Virus record (IMG/VR): IMGVR_UViG_3300022074_000006
Coordinates: 1-64,000 of that record
DNA length: 64,000 nt
Strand: one strand, 5' to 3'
Source: a virus
In this document: piece after piece, positions 33,205-43,200 of the stretch
Layout of the letters: every line of letters begins with the position of its first letter
Position numbering within the stretch: position 1 is the first letter of the stretch
The notes under the pieces: generated by a model
The model's database searches: none
The model's input: the letters and a program-made list of their open reading frames with translations, nothing else
Told to the model about the DNA's origin: nothing
Made by a program: the position numbers and the translations under genes

Positions 33205-36200
33205 ATGCCTAGGATTGAACGTAAATCTATTACACAAAACTTCGACATAAGTACCATAGATCCTTTTGAAAACACAGGATCAGCCTCGTCAGGTGCTGTT
33301 GTCGTTCAAAAAAGCGTTGAATTAATCGACCAGCCGAACAAAGAGCCAGGAACTGTTAATTTTGGATCTGCGGCCGAAGTCGGCACCATGCAAAATATCG
33401 AACCAGGAACAAAAGTCATCTTGTTGGGTCGACAAAGCGCTGAAGCCGGCAATGCAGCTTCTCACCAGGATCGTTTTTTTTACTTAAATAAAAAGTACTC
33501 GGGAAACCCAAAGATCACTGTTTCGATTACAGCGATTTGCGGAGACAATACAACCGATCCTGCAGTAATTCGACAGGGAGGCAGTGTCCTAGAATTGTCA
33601 ACACCTGAAAACGCGTCGGGTGACATATTGGAATTACAACACTCTGTGGACGGAGACACATGGACAACGTTTAGAAATGTCAGACCCCATGATGCAGGGA
33701 ACGGTGTTCGAGATCTTACCTTTTCAGAGTTTAGAACAGTCACAACGACTTTTACACCACCTGATGGTCAAAGTGTCTACATAAGAGTGAACCAGAAAAA
33801 TTATCACGGCAACACTCATGACCACTACGCTGTCAAGAGTCTGGTAGTTGACGAATCGGGTGGCAATAGATCAACCTACGGGGGAGGCAATAGGATGGCC
33901 TCTGGTTTTACAACTCTAAATCCGAAGATTGTTCAGATCATTCACGATAATTCAGAGTCAGATTCTTATGTGGCACAAAACCTATCTATTAAAAATAGAA
34001 GAAACATCTCTAAAAGCATAAGAAATTCGTCTTTTGACGACCAGAAGGAATTGAGACCTCCCAATACAACCAGAAAAGAAGTGATCTCCATATCCGTTAA
34101 ATCAGCCCGGGGTCTCATAGACAGGTGCAAGATATTCATCAGAGGAGCTGATGGAATTGAGATGAAGTCATATGCTTTTGTTTCATCTGACAGAGATGAC
34201 ATTGAATCTTTTGAGGGAGGATTGACCGCAGCCGATACAAAAATAAATATTTTGACTGAATTAAGAAAGATTCCTTTTAAACTGAGGAAAAAAAGGGCTT
34301 CTATTGCAAGGGCAATTGCCAGCTCTTTAGCACAAGCAATAGAAGCTGATAAGTCTCTCAAGATAAAAGCACGATCTTCTGACAACAAAGTATACCTTGA
34401 AGATCATTACGTAGAAAGCGCAGTTCCACACCCAGTGCGTTACATCTCTGGTATCTCACCACCCAGAGCAATACAGCACCCAGCCAAAGCGATTAGATAC
34501 GCGCGGGGTACGCACACAAACTTAGCTAACACCGAAGAGGGAAAAACGATCACGATAGTGGATGCTCAGGGTCTCAAGAGAGTTTACGCTCTAGTAAATT
34601 CTTCTCAGACTTCAATGACCACCGGAACTGTAATTAATACCGGAGATGATATAGGATCTGGAACTGCAAGCAGCGGTTTAAAGGGAGCCATAGCAGTTGC
34701 TGTTAACATATCATCAACACTATCGTCGACTACCCTGAAGGAGTTGAAAGTTGCGATAAATCACAAAAATGGTCACGGAAGAAGAATTTCTGTGAGTGAT
34801 GTCTACGAGACTATAACGTATGGGTACATGCAAATTAGATCAGCTGTCCCTCCCTTGAGAGAAGGTCAAGGGATTCAGGTGTCAGAAAATACTGCGTCAT
34901 TTACTCTAGTCGATACAATTAGAGATGAAACTTCTATGGGACCTCCTACTGCTTCTATCACTTTTTCTTCTCTGCCAGCAGTTAATTCGTATATTGAGAT
35001 TAGACCTAGAGACAATGTCTTAAAAAGATATGTTTCGTGTAGATCAGACGGAGATGTTAACACGGGAGATACTCTTAAGTCGGGAGACATTGTAGATGGT
35101 CCAGGTACAGCAGTTGGAGCCGCCGGAATCGGAGGAGTTGCTGTCGTTGCCAACGATCGCTCTAATTTTGAAGAACAGTTTGTAAAGGCAATCAATTCAA
35201 AAAACGGTCAAAGGGGGAAGGTTAAAATTAGAAAAGTCGTACCACTAGCAGGTGCGAACGAGTACGTTTTGACGGACAAAACTAGTTCAAAGTATTCTTT
35301 TGATACTTGGGGTACACAATCAGTCACGTCTACGGCTGGCGGAGCAGCAACAGTCAGCACATGGAAAGGAGCTTCAGGAGGAAAAATAGTTGAAGCCATA
35401 CAGGGGGATGAAAAGTCTGTTAGTTCTATCAAGGTTGAAATTGTGTCCTATGGCGGCCCGACTCCAGATATCATTGCTGGAATAAACTATACTAATATAG
35501 ATGTCGCCAAAGAGGCTGGTGTCAATGACCACAAAGCCCCAGACATTCAGTTTCGATCTCCTGTTTTGCATGGATCAGGACCAAATAAAAATATCTTTAA
35601 TCCTACCACAGGATCTTTTAATCCTTTTAAAGAAGTGGGCCTATATGAATCATTCGATGGAGAAACAGGTCCTGGTGTCAACTTAGAGCACACGTACGTA
35701 GCTAGACAAAATGAAGCCTCTTTGACGTCTGCTCTTGGTAAAGGTTTTGAGGGTTCACTTTCTTCAAAAGAGTGCATAGAAATAGAGTTGGACGGATCAG
35801 GAGCTACTACGGCCACTATATATCGATCAGGCAATGGCGCCGGAGATAATCTTAGACCCTCCATGGCTTATCTTTCAAAGACAGGTGTGTGGACTCCCTT
35901 GACTCACGACCCACCTTGTGACACGCGTTTTCCAGGAGCACAAAGCTCTCAGTTTCCCAATCCATTGGCCGCCATCTCAGCTTTGTATCATCAGATATCT
36001 GAGAGAGCTATGATAGGATTTAGCCAAAACTATTCTATGTTAATATCTCGATTAGAAAACTCTACTTATATTGAGAGATCATCTTTAGGAATGTCCGAAG
36101 AGACTTTTGAATCTGAAAAAGAAAGGTTTGCTTTTGTAGAAGGTGCTCCAAGTTCTTGCATTAACACTTTTGGTTTTCCTTCTCACCCTAAGTTTTCTCG

Positions 36201-39200
36201 AGATGACAGCTTAAAGTTTGACATGTCTGACTATATAGATGACGACTTTCTTGTTGAAAACATAGTCGTTGATTGTCAGCTGGCAATGTCGGGTGGTACT
36301 GTTACTAAAACCAACCTGAACTACCTCGGTGATTTTGCGGAGCTCATGCCCGAAGGTTTAACTTTTTTCATGCTGTGCGAAAGAAAAGGAAAAATCACAG
36401 ATCAGGCCTCAGAAATAGCATTTCAAATGGAGATTGATGAAGACTTAAACGGTGATGTAAATAATGTCTCTAGAATTACTAATGCTTCTTCTTTTTCTAT
36501 ACCAGCCTGGTATCCTTATGGTAAAAGTCTTGCGTGGCCTGCGTCTTTTGACCCGGGTTCCTCTGAGTTTATACCTAATTCTACCATTTATAATGGAGAA
36601 TCAGCAGCAACTATAAACGCCGGCGTCGCGGCATCTCGAGGGTGGTCTTTTTATGATGTTATGGGCAACTCCGGAGTTTGGGATACACCAATAGTCAGCG
36701 GTGATCGGTGGCTACAGTGTAGATGGCAGTATATTTCAACTTCAAATATAGATAAGATCAATCCGGTATCTCAGATTGATTCTCTCTATACGGCAAACAG
36801 CCACAAACCACACATAAACATTCCTTTGTCTGAGGGCTACTCTGAGAACTCATATCTTACTACAGATTACGGTTATCGTCTTAGATTTCAGGCTTATGTT
36901 GCATTTGAAGACGCAAACGGCGATTCGATACCAGACATTCTTCAAGATATCGGTGATTTTGGCCCCGGCGGAGCCGCAGCTTTTCAGAGGGGCTATTGGC
37001 GGAGATTTAATCGCGTCAACGTGTTTGCGACTTACTTAGACAGCGTTAAGAGTGGAAAATCTGACGGGATTAGAAATCTTGTTGCTTCTGTTGACATTGA
37101 GGACCATTTTTCCGGATCTCCAATACCTCTAATATATGACGTTCCAATTCGAACTGAGTTTGCTAGTAATTCTGCCAACGCCAGAAAATTCAACTTAATG
37201 ATAGAAGTGATTACTTCCAATGCTGTTATGGAACCCAGCTCTAGTGATATCAATGAGTCAATTTATATTTCTAATCTTGAAATTTCGAGAACTGAAAAAT
37301 CTCAATATGTTGACACCATTAGAGACATTGTTGGATGGGGAAATATTGCAACTTTTCCGGAAGATTACAACGAGATTCAAAAAAACCTCTCTTCTAAGTC
37401 GATCGACATTAGAGAGAGATTTAGCACCGTGATTGACTCAGACATTCCAGTGACTGGAAGGTACGTAACAAGATTTCCAGCTTTAGCTCCGGTTCCAGGA
37501 GACGTTGGAACAATCTCGGCATACAGCTCTGTGGGGGCTAGCCCTTACGACCTCATAGTCACGAACTGGGATTCTCTAGGAAGATCAGGCATCGCCGGGA
37601 TGCCTTCTAACAGATCAGTTGTCAGGTCACTGCCAGGAAATAAGCCTGCATATACAACAAGACAGTTTCGAACTAAGTACAGAGTTCCTATCGCCAGACA
37701 TAATTCTCAAGTCTCTCCCTATTTGCTTAAAAAGTCGGACAAGATAATAATTGGGGCACAGGCACCTATGTCTTATTTTATCAGCGAATCAAGCACCACA
37801 GCCGGTGCGACTGATCTTTTGCAAGGAAAGGTCAGAGTCAAGATCTACGGATCTAGAGTTTTGAATGAAAGGCTCACGCATAATAATCAGAAGGATTCTT
37901 TAAACACAGATTCAGTTCACCAAGTCATTGGTGACATTCCTGTAAGGGACCAGATTGAAGCTTATTCAAGATCAGACCTTAGCGATACTTACATGGACAA
38001 AATAATGTTTGGTGATCCTTCTTTGACAAAATTTGCAAGAGGAGCTGAGCTAGTTGATATCGGGATTGGAAAGTCTTACAACGTTTCCAATATATATGCA
38101 AACACTATCATGTTCAAAGCTTACATGGATGGTATCATCGCCGAAAGATACGTTCCTGTTAAGTCCAAACCCATAGGAACAAAGAACAGAGATGGATTTG
38201 GAAAGTACGGAGACTTCTTGCCAATGTGCGCAACTATTGTTGTTGAAAAAGGCACAGACTGGAATGCAGCAAGCCAGGCCAACTCCTGGACAGGAAAGTG
38301 GATACAAGTCACAGACCATAGATATCAAAAGGTGAGGCGTTTTATCTTTCAAACGACCGGGACTACTGGAACTACTTTTGTGAGTTCAGGAGGATTTACG
38401 TATGTTAGAGTGGTGACCTCTGCGGCTGCCAACATCCGGAGTAAAATACAAGAGCTAAGAAAAGCTATTCTACAGCCCCTTGCCTTTGGTCAGGCAGGAG
38501 CCGACGCCAACGCGATACTTGATAACGCTTTAAAGCCTGAGTCTCCTCTTGCCGTCCATGACAACTTTTTCGCGCTTGCCTTGCTTGATTTGACTGACTC
38601 CAATTCAGATCTCATTCCTGACAGTGGGCACTACGTAGCAGCCTTACAGATTTTTCCTAGAATATTCTCTAGAGCAGAAGCAGACCTCTATGACAAGTCT
38701 ATGGGTCCTCACGGAGAAGGAACGAATTCTCTTATTGAGATTTCCCTTGCAGGAGGGGGATGGACAGACGAGATGTCTGTAAGATTATTGCCCGCTTTCG
38801 GTCAGTTAAGTTCCACGCACCACGTAGCTAGGCCTGTACAGGGGTTGAGCACTCCATGGAACATGTTGAGAAAAGATAGAGTGTTTAATCGAGGTGTTGT
38901 AACAAAGCCGTCAGAAGGAACTTCCGGAATCACAGGATCACTTCAACATTTTGCAACCCTTGTCGATAGCGAGGTCGTCAAGTATGACTCTCTGGTTCCT
39001 CCTGTTTATGAGTTTCTCAAGAACTTTGATGTCAAAGTTCCTGTTTCTGGCGACTCCGGAGTTGGTGGGTTTATAAGTGGATCATTTCTGCCGATATTTC
39101 AGCGGTGTCAAGTAATCAACACAAGTGGATCTGCGTGCACAGGAAGAGGAGCTTTTCCTCACAGTACTCCTTACGTTCAAGCACCCGGAATTATAGGTTT

Positions 39201-40278
39201 TGACAAAAATATTACAAACTTGTGGAGCAGATGGGTCAACGAAAGAGGGGTAATGGCAAAAACAACAGACCCTCTAAATCCAGAAACTTTTAGAGTGGAT
39301 TCTGCGACTTTTAGCACTTCCCTTGGTAATTTTGTCACCCATCCGAATGATTTCAAAGAGGCTACCCCGATCGCAAGAGTTCAGGTCCCGGACATGAATA
39401 GATTTGGGGCTCAAGTATTTGTTAGCCGAACCACACGAGCCGGCGACAATATCGCTACCTCAGCACATCCGTGTCACTATACAGGATCTCTTACAGGTTT
39501 TGGTCGAAGGACCGGAGACGAAAAAGGCAACCAGGCACCGCCATGGGGAGTAGTGCAGTCAGAAAAGCTTACATCAGGATCTCAGTTGTCAGTCATCGGA
39601 GGGACCTCTATACTCCATGACCCAGTAACAGCAATTTTCTCTCCACTTCTAAACGAGAACGTCGCAAAAGATACACTGAAAGCTCTTTATGGTTTCGAGA
39701 CTTCTTTTTATTCCAGAGCGGGAAATCAGACTGATGAAAAGCACGATCCTTCGAATGGAATGGTTCAGACCGGCATCGGGGTAGTTCCCTTCACTCTGAA
39801 GACTACCACCGTATTGACACCGCAGTCATCCGATGTTGATGTGCACGGAGCTAGACCGGTTAAAGCACCGGTAGTTGTCAGGGGAATGAGATATGGCTTA
39901 GACAACTTTTTACCCACATCTAATACAGTGAAAGTTAGATTTAATAGATTTGGTCAGTTTAGAGATCTCTTAGAGCAAAGGTTGTTTACATCAGAAACCA
40001 AACCAGAGGATTCAACTATATCAAACGACAGGCCTGTTGAAGTAGTATACATGTCTAGACCTTCCTATGACGAACTAGGGAACATTAGGGCAGTGAGAAA
40101 AAGAGCTATTCCAGCAACTGAAACAAATAGCCAGAACCTATCTAATTACGCAACTTCTAGTTTTCCTTACTTTGACGAATGGGACGAAGCAGTTCCGACA
40201 CAGTATAGGTTTGGGAGAGATAGATCATCATCGTTACCGGATGATAGCTCTGTTACGGTTGTAACTGAGGTGTCATAG
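33205..40278 (+). CDS. giant virion protein, 2357 residues
   Basis: This is the largest complete gene in the window. The N-terminal 250 residues include a beta-rich segment (PKITVSITAI, SGDILELQHSVDGDTWTTF). At about 442-555 and 583-727 lie two divergent copies of the recurring beta domain (KTITIVDAQG, VAINHKNGHG; KAINSKNGQRG). The middle and C-terminal parts contain long unassigned stretches. A DANGDSIPDI segment near 1234-1243 resembles a thrombospondin-3/EF-hand-type Asp-rich turn, a possible calcium site. No signal peptide is present. It lies immediately before the tail fibre, so it may link the fibre to the baseplate. I do not recognise a named family. Confidence 0.75.
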   Translation: MPRIERKSITQNFDISTIDPFENTGSASSGAVVVQKSVELIDQPNKEPGTVNFGSAAEVGTMQNIEPGTKVILLGRQSAEAGNAASHQDRFFYLNKKYSGNPKITVSITAICGDNTTDPAVIRQGGSVLELSTPENASGDILELQHSVDGDTWTTFRNVRPHDAGNGVRDLTFSEFRTVTTTFTPPDGQSVYIRVNQKNYHGNTHDHYAVKSLVVDESGGNRSTYGGGNRMASGFTTLNPKIVQIIHDNSESDSYVAQNLSIKNRRNISKSIRNSSFDDQKELRPPNTTRKEVISISVKSARGLIDRCKIFIRGADGIEMKSYAFVSSDRDDIESFEGGLTAADTKINILTELRKIPFKLRKKRASIARAIASSLAQAIEADKSLKIKARSSDNKVYLEDHYVESAVPHPVRYISGISPPRAIQHPAKAIRYARGTHTNLANTEEGKTITIVDAQGLKRVYALVNSSQTSMTTGTVINTGDDIGSGTASSGLKGAIAVAVNISSTLSSTTLKELKVAINHKNGHGRRISVSDVYETITYGYMQIRSAVPPLREGQGIQVSENTASFTLVDTIRDETSMGPPTASITFSSLPAVNSYIEIRPRDNVLKRYVSCRSDGDVNTGDTLKSGDIVDGPGTAVGAAGIGGVAVVANDRSNFEEQFVKAINSKNGQRGKVKIRKVVPLAGANEYVLTDKTSSKYSFDTWGTQSVTSTAGGAATVSTWKGASGGKIVEAIQGDEKSVSSIKVEIVSYGGPTPDIIAGINYTNIDVAKEAGVNDHKAPDIQFRSPVLHGSGPNKNIFNPTTGSFNPFKEVGLYESFDGETGPGVNLEHTYVARQNEASLTSALGKGFEGSLSSKECIEIELDGSGATTATIYRSGNGAGDNLRPSMAYLSKTGVWTPLTHDPPCDTRFPGAQSSQFPNPLAAISALYHQISERAMIGFSQNYSMLISRLENSTYIERSSLGMSEETFESEKERFAFVEGAPSSCINTFGFPSHPKFSRDDSLKFDMSDYIDDDFLVENIVVDCQLAMSGGTVTKTNLNYLGDFAELMPEGLTFFMLCERKGKITDQASEIAFQMEIDEDLNGDVNNVSRITNASSFSIPAWYPYGKSLAWPASFDPGSSEFIPNSTIYNGESAATINAGVAASRGWSFYDVMGNSGVWDTPIVSGDRWLQCRWQYISTSNIDKINPVSQIDSLYTANSHKPHINIPLSEGYSENSYLTTDYGYRLRFQAYVAFEDANGDSIPDILQDIGDFGPGGAAAFQRGYWRRFNRVNVFATYLDSVKSGKSDGIRNLVASVDIEDHFSGSPIPLIYDVPIRTEFASNSANARKFNLMIEVITSNAVMEPSSSDINESIYISNLEISRTEKSQYVDTIRDIVGWGNIATFPEDYNEIQKNLSSKSIDIRERFSTVIDSDIPVTGRYVTRFPALAPVPGDVGTISAYSSVGASPYDLIVTNWDSLGRSGIAGMPSNRSVVRSLPGNKPAYTTRQFRTKYRVPIARHNSQVSPYLLKKSDKIIIGAQAPMSYFISESSTTAGATDLLQGKVRVKIYGSRVLNERLTHNNQKDSLNTDSVHQVIGDIPVRDQIEAYSRSDLSDTYMDKIMFGDPSLTKFARGAELVDIGIGKSYNVSNIYANTIMFKAYMDGIIAERYVPVKSKPIGTKNRDGFGKYGDFLPMCATIVVEKGTDWNAASQANSWTGKWIQVTDHRYQKVRRFIFQTTGTTGTTFVSSGGFTYVRVVTSAAANIRSKIQELRKAILQPLAFGQAGADANAILDNALKPESPLAVHDNFFALALLDLTDSNSDLIPDSGHYVAALQIFPRIFSRAEADLYDKSMGPHGEGTNSLIEISLAGGGWTDEMSVRLLPAFGQLSSTHHVARPVQGLSTPWNMLRKDRVFNRGVVTKPSEGTSGITGSLQHFATLVDSEVVKYDSLVPPVYEFLKNFDVKVPVSGDSGVGGFISGSFLPIFQRCQVINTSGSACTGRGAFPHSTPYVQAPGIIGFDKNITNLWSRWVNERGVMAKTTDPLNPETFRVDSATFSTSLGNFVTHPNDFKEATPIARVQVPDMNRFGAQVFVSRTTRAGDNIATSAHPCHYTGSLTGFGRRTGDEKGNQAPPWGVVQSEKLTSGSQLSVIGGTSILHDPVTAIFSPLLNENVAKDTLKALYGFETSFYSRAGNQTDEKHDPSNGMVQTGIGVVPFTLKTTTVLTPQSSDVDVHGARPVKAPVVVRGMRYGLDNFLPTSNTVKVRFNRFGQFRDLLEQRLFTSETKPEDSTISNDRPVEVVYMSRPSYDELGNIRAVRKRAIPATETNSQNLSNYATSSFPYFDEWDEAVPTQYRFGRDRSSSLPDDSSVTVVTEVS
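34528..35385 (+). repeat. recurring beta domain, two divergent copies
   Basis: The copies lie at about 34528-34870 (K-T-I-T-I-V-D-A-Q-G and V-A-I-N-H-K-N-G-H-G) and 34951-35385 (A-S-I-T-F and K-A-I-N-S-K-N-G-Q, closing G-A-S-G-G-K). They keep the opening strand and the AIN-GH core, but the LTQ-AG closing motif is lost or weak. They are the most diverged members seen here. Confidence 0.65.
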
Positions 40279-43200
40279 TGAGCAACACTTACAGCAAAGC
40301 AGAGATCGACAGAGCTGAAAAGCTTGTCAATCGAAACGCAACTAATTCTAATGTCACAAGCGTGACTTTTCCTCATAAGTTTCAAGTTGGGTTAGACGAC
40401 GAAAACTTTAGATCAGAGCTTGTAGCAAAAGGGAACATTAGGCTTTCGGAATTATCCAATCCTCCCACTAGACCGACCGACGGTCAAGGAGGCGTCTTAT
40501 ATGTCAAAAATGATGGTAAGCTTTACTATGCTTCCCATGAACAAGCAGAAAAGAATCTACTTTCAGGAGGTGATCTGTCTTCCATAACGAGTGGGGGAGT
40601 TACATTTGATGGTACTTCTCTGCACGTGACTACGACAGGTGATAGAGTGAGCTTAGCATCTGCAGGTGGAGCGCTAATCTTAGGCAATAAGGCGGGGCAG
40701 CACTTATCTTTTGACGAAAATGAAATTGCATCCAAGTCAGACGCGACCACAGCAGGCACCCTATATTTGCAGGGAGATGGAGGAAAAGTTTCGATTGGGA
40801 GTCTTACAGAAGCGGACTTAGGGATTGGTACGGAAACCCCGTCTTACAGATTCCACTTGATGTCAGACACAGCTTCAGCAGCAGAGATTGGGGTTACTCA
40901 AATAAACAATGACACAGCTACCGATGGTGCAAACGTTCGAATGCTAAGAGCTAGAGGGACAAAAGCTTCACCAGCTATAGTTCAAGATGGAGATGCCCTC
41001 GGAGTAATCACTTTTCATGGATACGATGGTACAGACTACGCTACTAACGCAGCACAGATATGGGCTCAAGCGGACGGCACCCCGGCTGAAAACGACATGC
41101 CAGGAAGAATTCTCCTTAGAACCACTCCTGCTGGTTCTGCGTCTCCGGTAACTAGGGTGACTATAAAGTCCGACGGGAATACCGGTATAGGAACTACGAC
41201 TCCTGATGAAAAACTGGACGTTGCCGGAAGAATTGCAATATCTTCTGAATCATCAACACCAACAGTCTCTGCCGGCGTAGGAGTTCTCTACACTAAGTCA
41301 GGAGGAAGCCTGTATTTTAAGTCAGGCGACGTTGGAGAAACTGATCTTTTAGCATCGGCGGGATCAACTGCTAACCTCATACAAACAGCAGCTTCAAGCA
41401 CAGCCGCTAACCACTATGTTCCATTTTTTGCAAATCAGACTGGAGCTCAAGCTATAAAGACTGATGGCGGGCTTCTCTATAATCCGTCGACTAATCTATT
41501 TACTGTCTTTACAACAGGAAATGCTTCAGAGTTCACACCTTTGAGGCTGTACAACAAGAATTCAAATACAAATGCATCAGTCTCAGCAAGGTTTGATCTT
41601 GTCGACACATCGAACAACTCAGTAGACTCTGGAAAAATAAAGGTTTCGAAAGAGCAATCTTTTACATCTACATCTAGTACCCAAGACTCTTCGATGTCAT
41701 TTTTCACATCTCTAAACGGGACTTTAACAGAACAAATGATCTTAAAGTCAGATGGAAAGCTTGGGCTTGGGACAAGTGTACCTGCAGCAAATCTTCACAT
41801 ATCAGACACGGCCGGCGGAAATCTCATTCGTCTAGACACATCAAATAATGTGTCAAATGATCCACAATTCTACATGACAGGCCAGTCTGGTGACACTACC
41901 GAAGGTTTCGCTCTAAACTACGACAACAATACGGGAGACATAAGGTACGATGTTTTCTTTACCAGCGGAAACCATATCTGGCGTCTTAAGCAAGATACTG
42001 ACGCAAGTGTTGGTATCGAAGGAATGCGATTGACGCACGATGGTAAGCTAGGAATTGGAAACACCAATCCGGGATACGAGCTAGATGTTACGGGAGATAT
42101 CAATAGTTCAGGTGCAGTAAGGTCAAACAACTATCTCTTGGCAACAAAAACAGGAGGAGACCCAGCTCAGATAATTCTCCGTAACAATACAAATGAACAC
42201 ACAAGCGGAGGAGCTGAGTCTGAGATACTTTTCAAGGATCACGGTAATAACAACCTTGTCAAAGTAGAAGGATCACACGACGGATCTTCTGATGACACAA
42301 AAGGTAATTTTAGTGTCTATGTCAACAATGGATCGTCCGAGACCTTAAGAATGTCTATAAATTCCGGAGGATCTTCGAACTTTTATGGGCCAGTGGTTAC
42401 AAATAGTTCCATTTCCGCAACCGGAATGATAGCAGCATTAGGTGGAATAAGTGCACAAGGAAACATACTATTATCCGGACAAAATAAGATTGCTTTCAAT
42501 ACTGATCCCACAAATACTTACATTGCCGCCGGAAGTGGAGCAACAGAAGATTTAGAGATTCACGCTGATGACGATATAAAGTTCAAGCCTGATGATGACA
42601 TTCACATCTATAAAGGAGACGTTCTTTACTCAACTTTTGACGGCAGCGACTACAGACTCAGGATGATTAGAAGTACAAATTCAATTGTATATCCCTTACA
42701 GGTGATAAACAACGACAGTACTTCAGGAACTTCAGCGGGAATAGGGATGCAGTTCCAGCTAGAAAACACTTCAGGAATTGAGTCGACTGCTGCATCAATC
42801 TATACAAAAAAATCTAGCAACTGGAGTACAGCAGCACTTACCGACGCGGCTTTGTATTTTAATGTTTCTCAAAATGGCGCTTTGTCAAACAAGCTGACCA
42901 TTGGAAACACAATCTCATCATTTACTACTAATTTGACTTCCAATGGCCTTATTACAGCTGAATCTGGTATTCTTTCAAACGGTAACATTACCCTTTCTAG
43001 TCAAAACAAGGCTGTTTTTGGCACCACAGACACATACATTGCTGCAAACGCAGAGAATCCAGAAGATTTAGAGATACATGCAGATCAAGATATGCATCTC
43101 AAACCTGACAACGATATTCTTGTCTACTATGGTGGAACACAATACGGAACGTTTGATGGATCCCAGTATAGACTTCGTCTGTTTAGAGAAACAAATGCAA

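Noticed and set aside
33966-34388. Minus-strand ORF of 140 residues in the 2357-residue gene
   Set aside because: The forward gene continues unbroken with domain-like sequence on both sides. The reverse frame lacks a ribosome binding site and family motifs.
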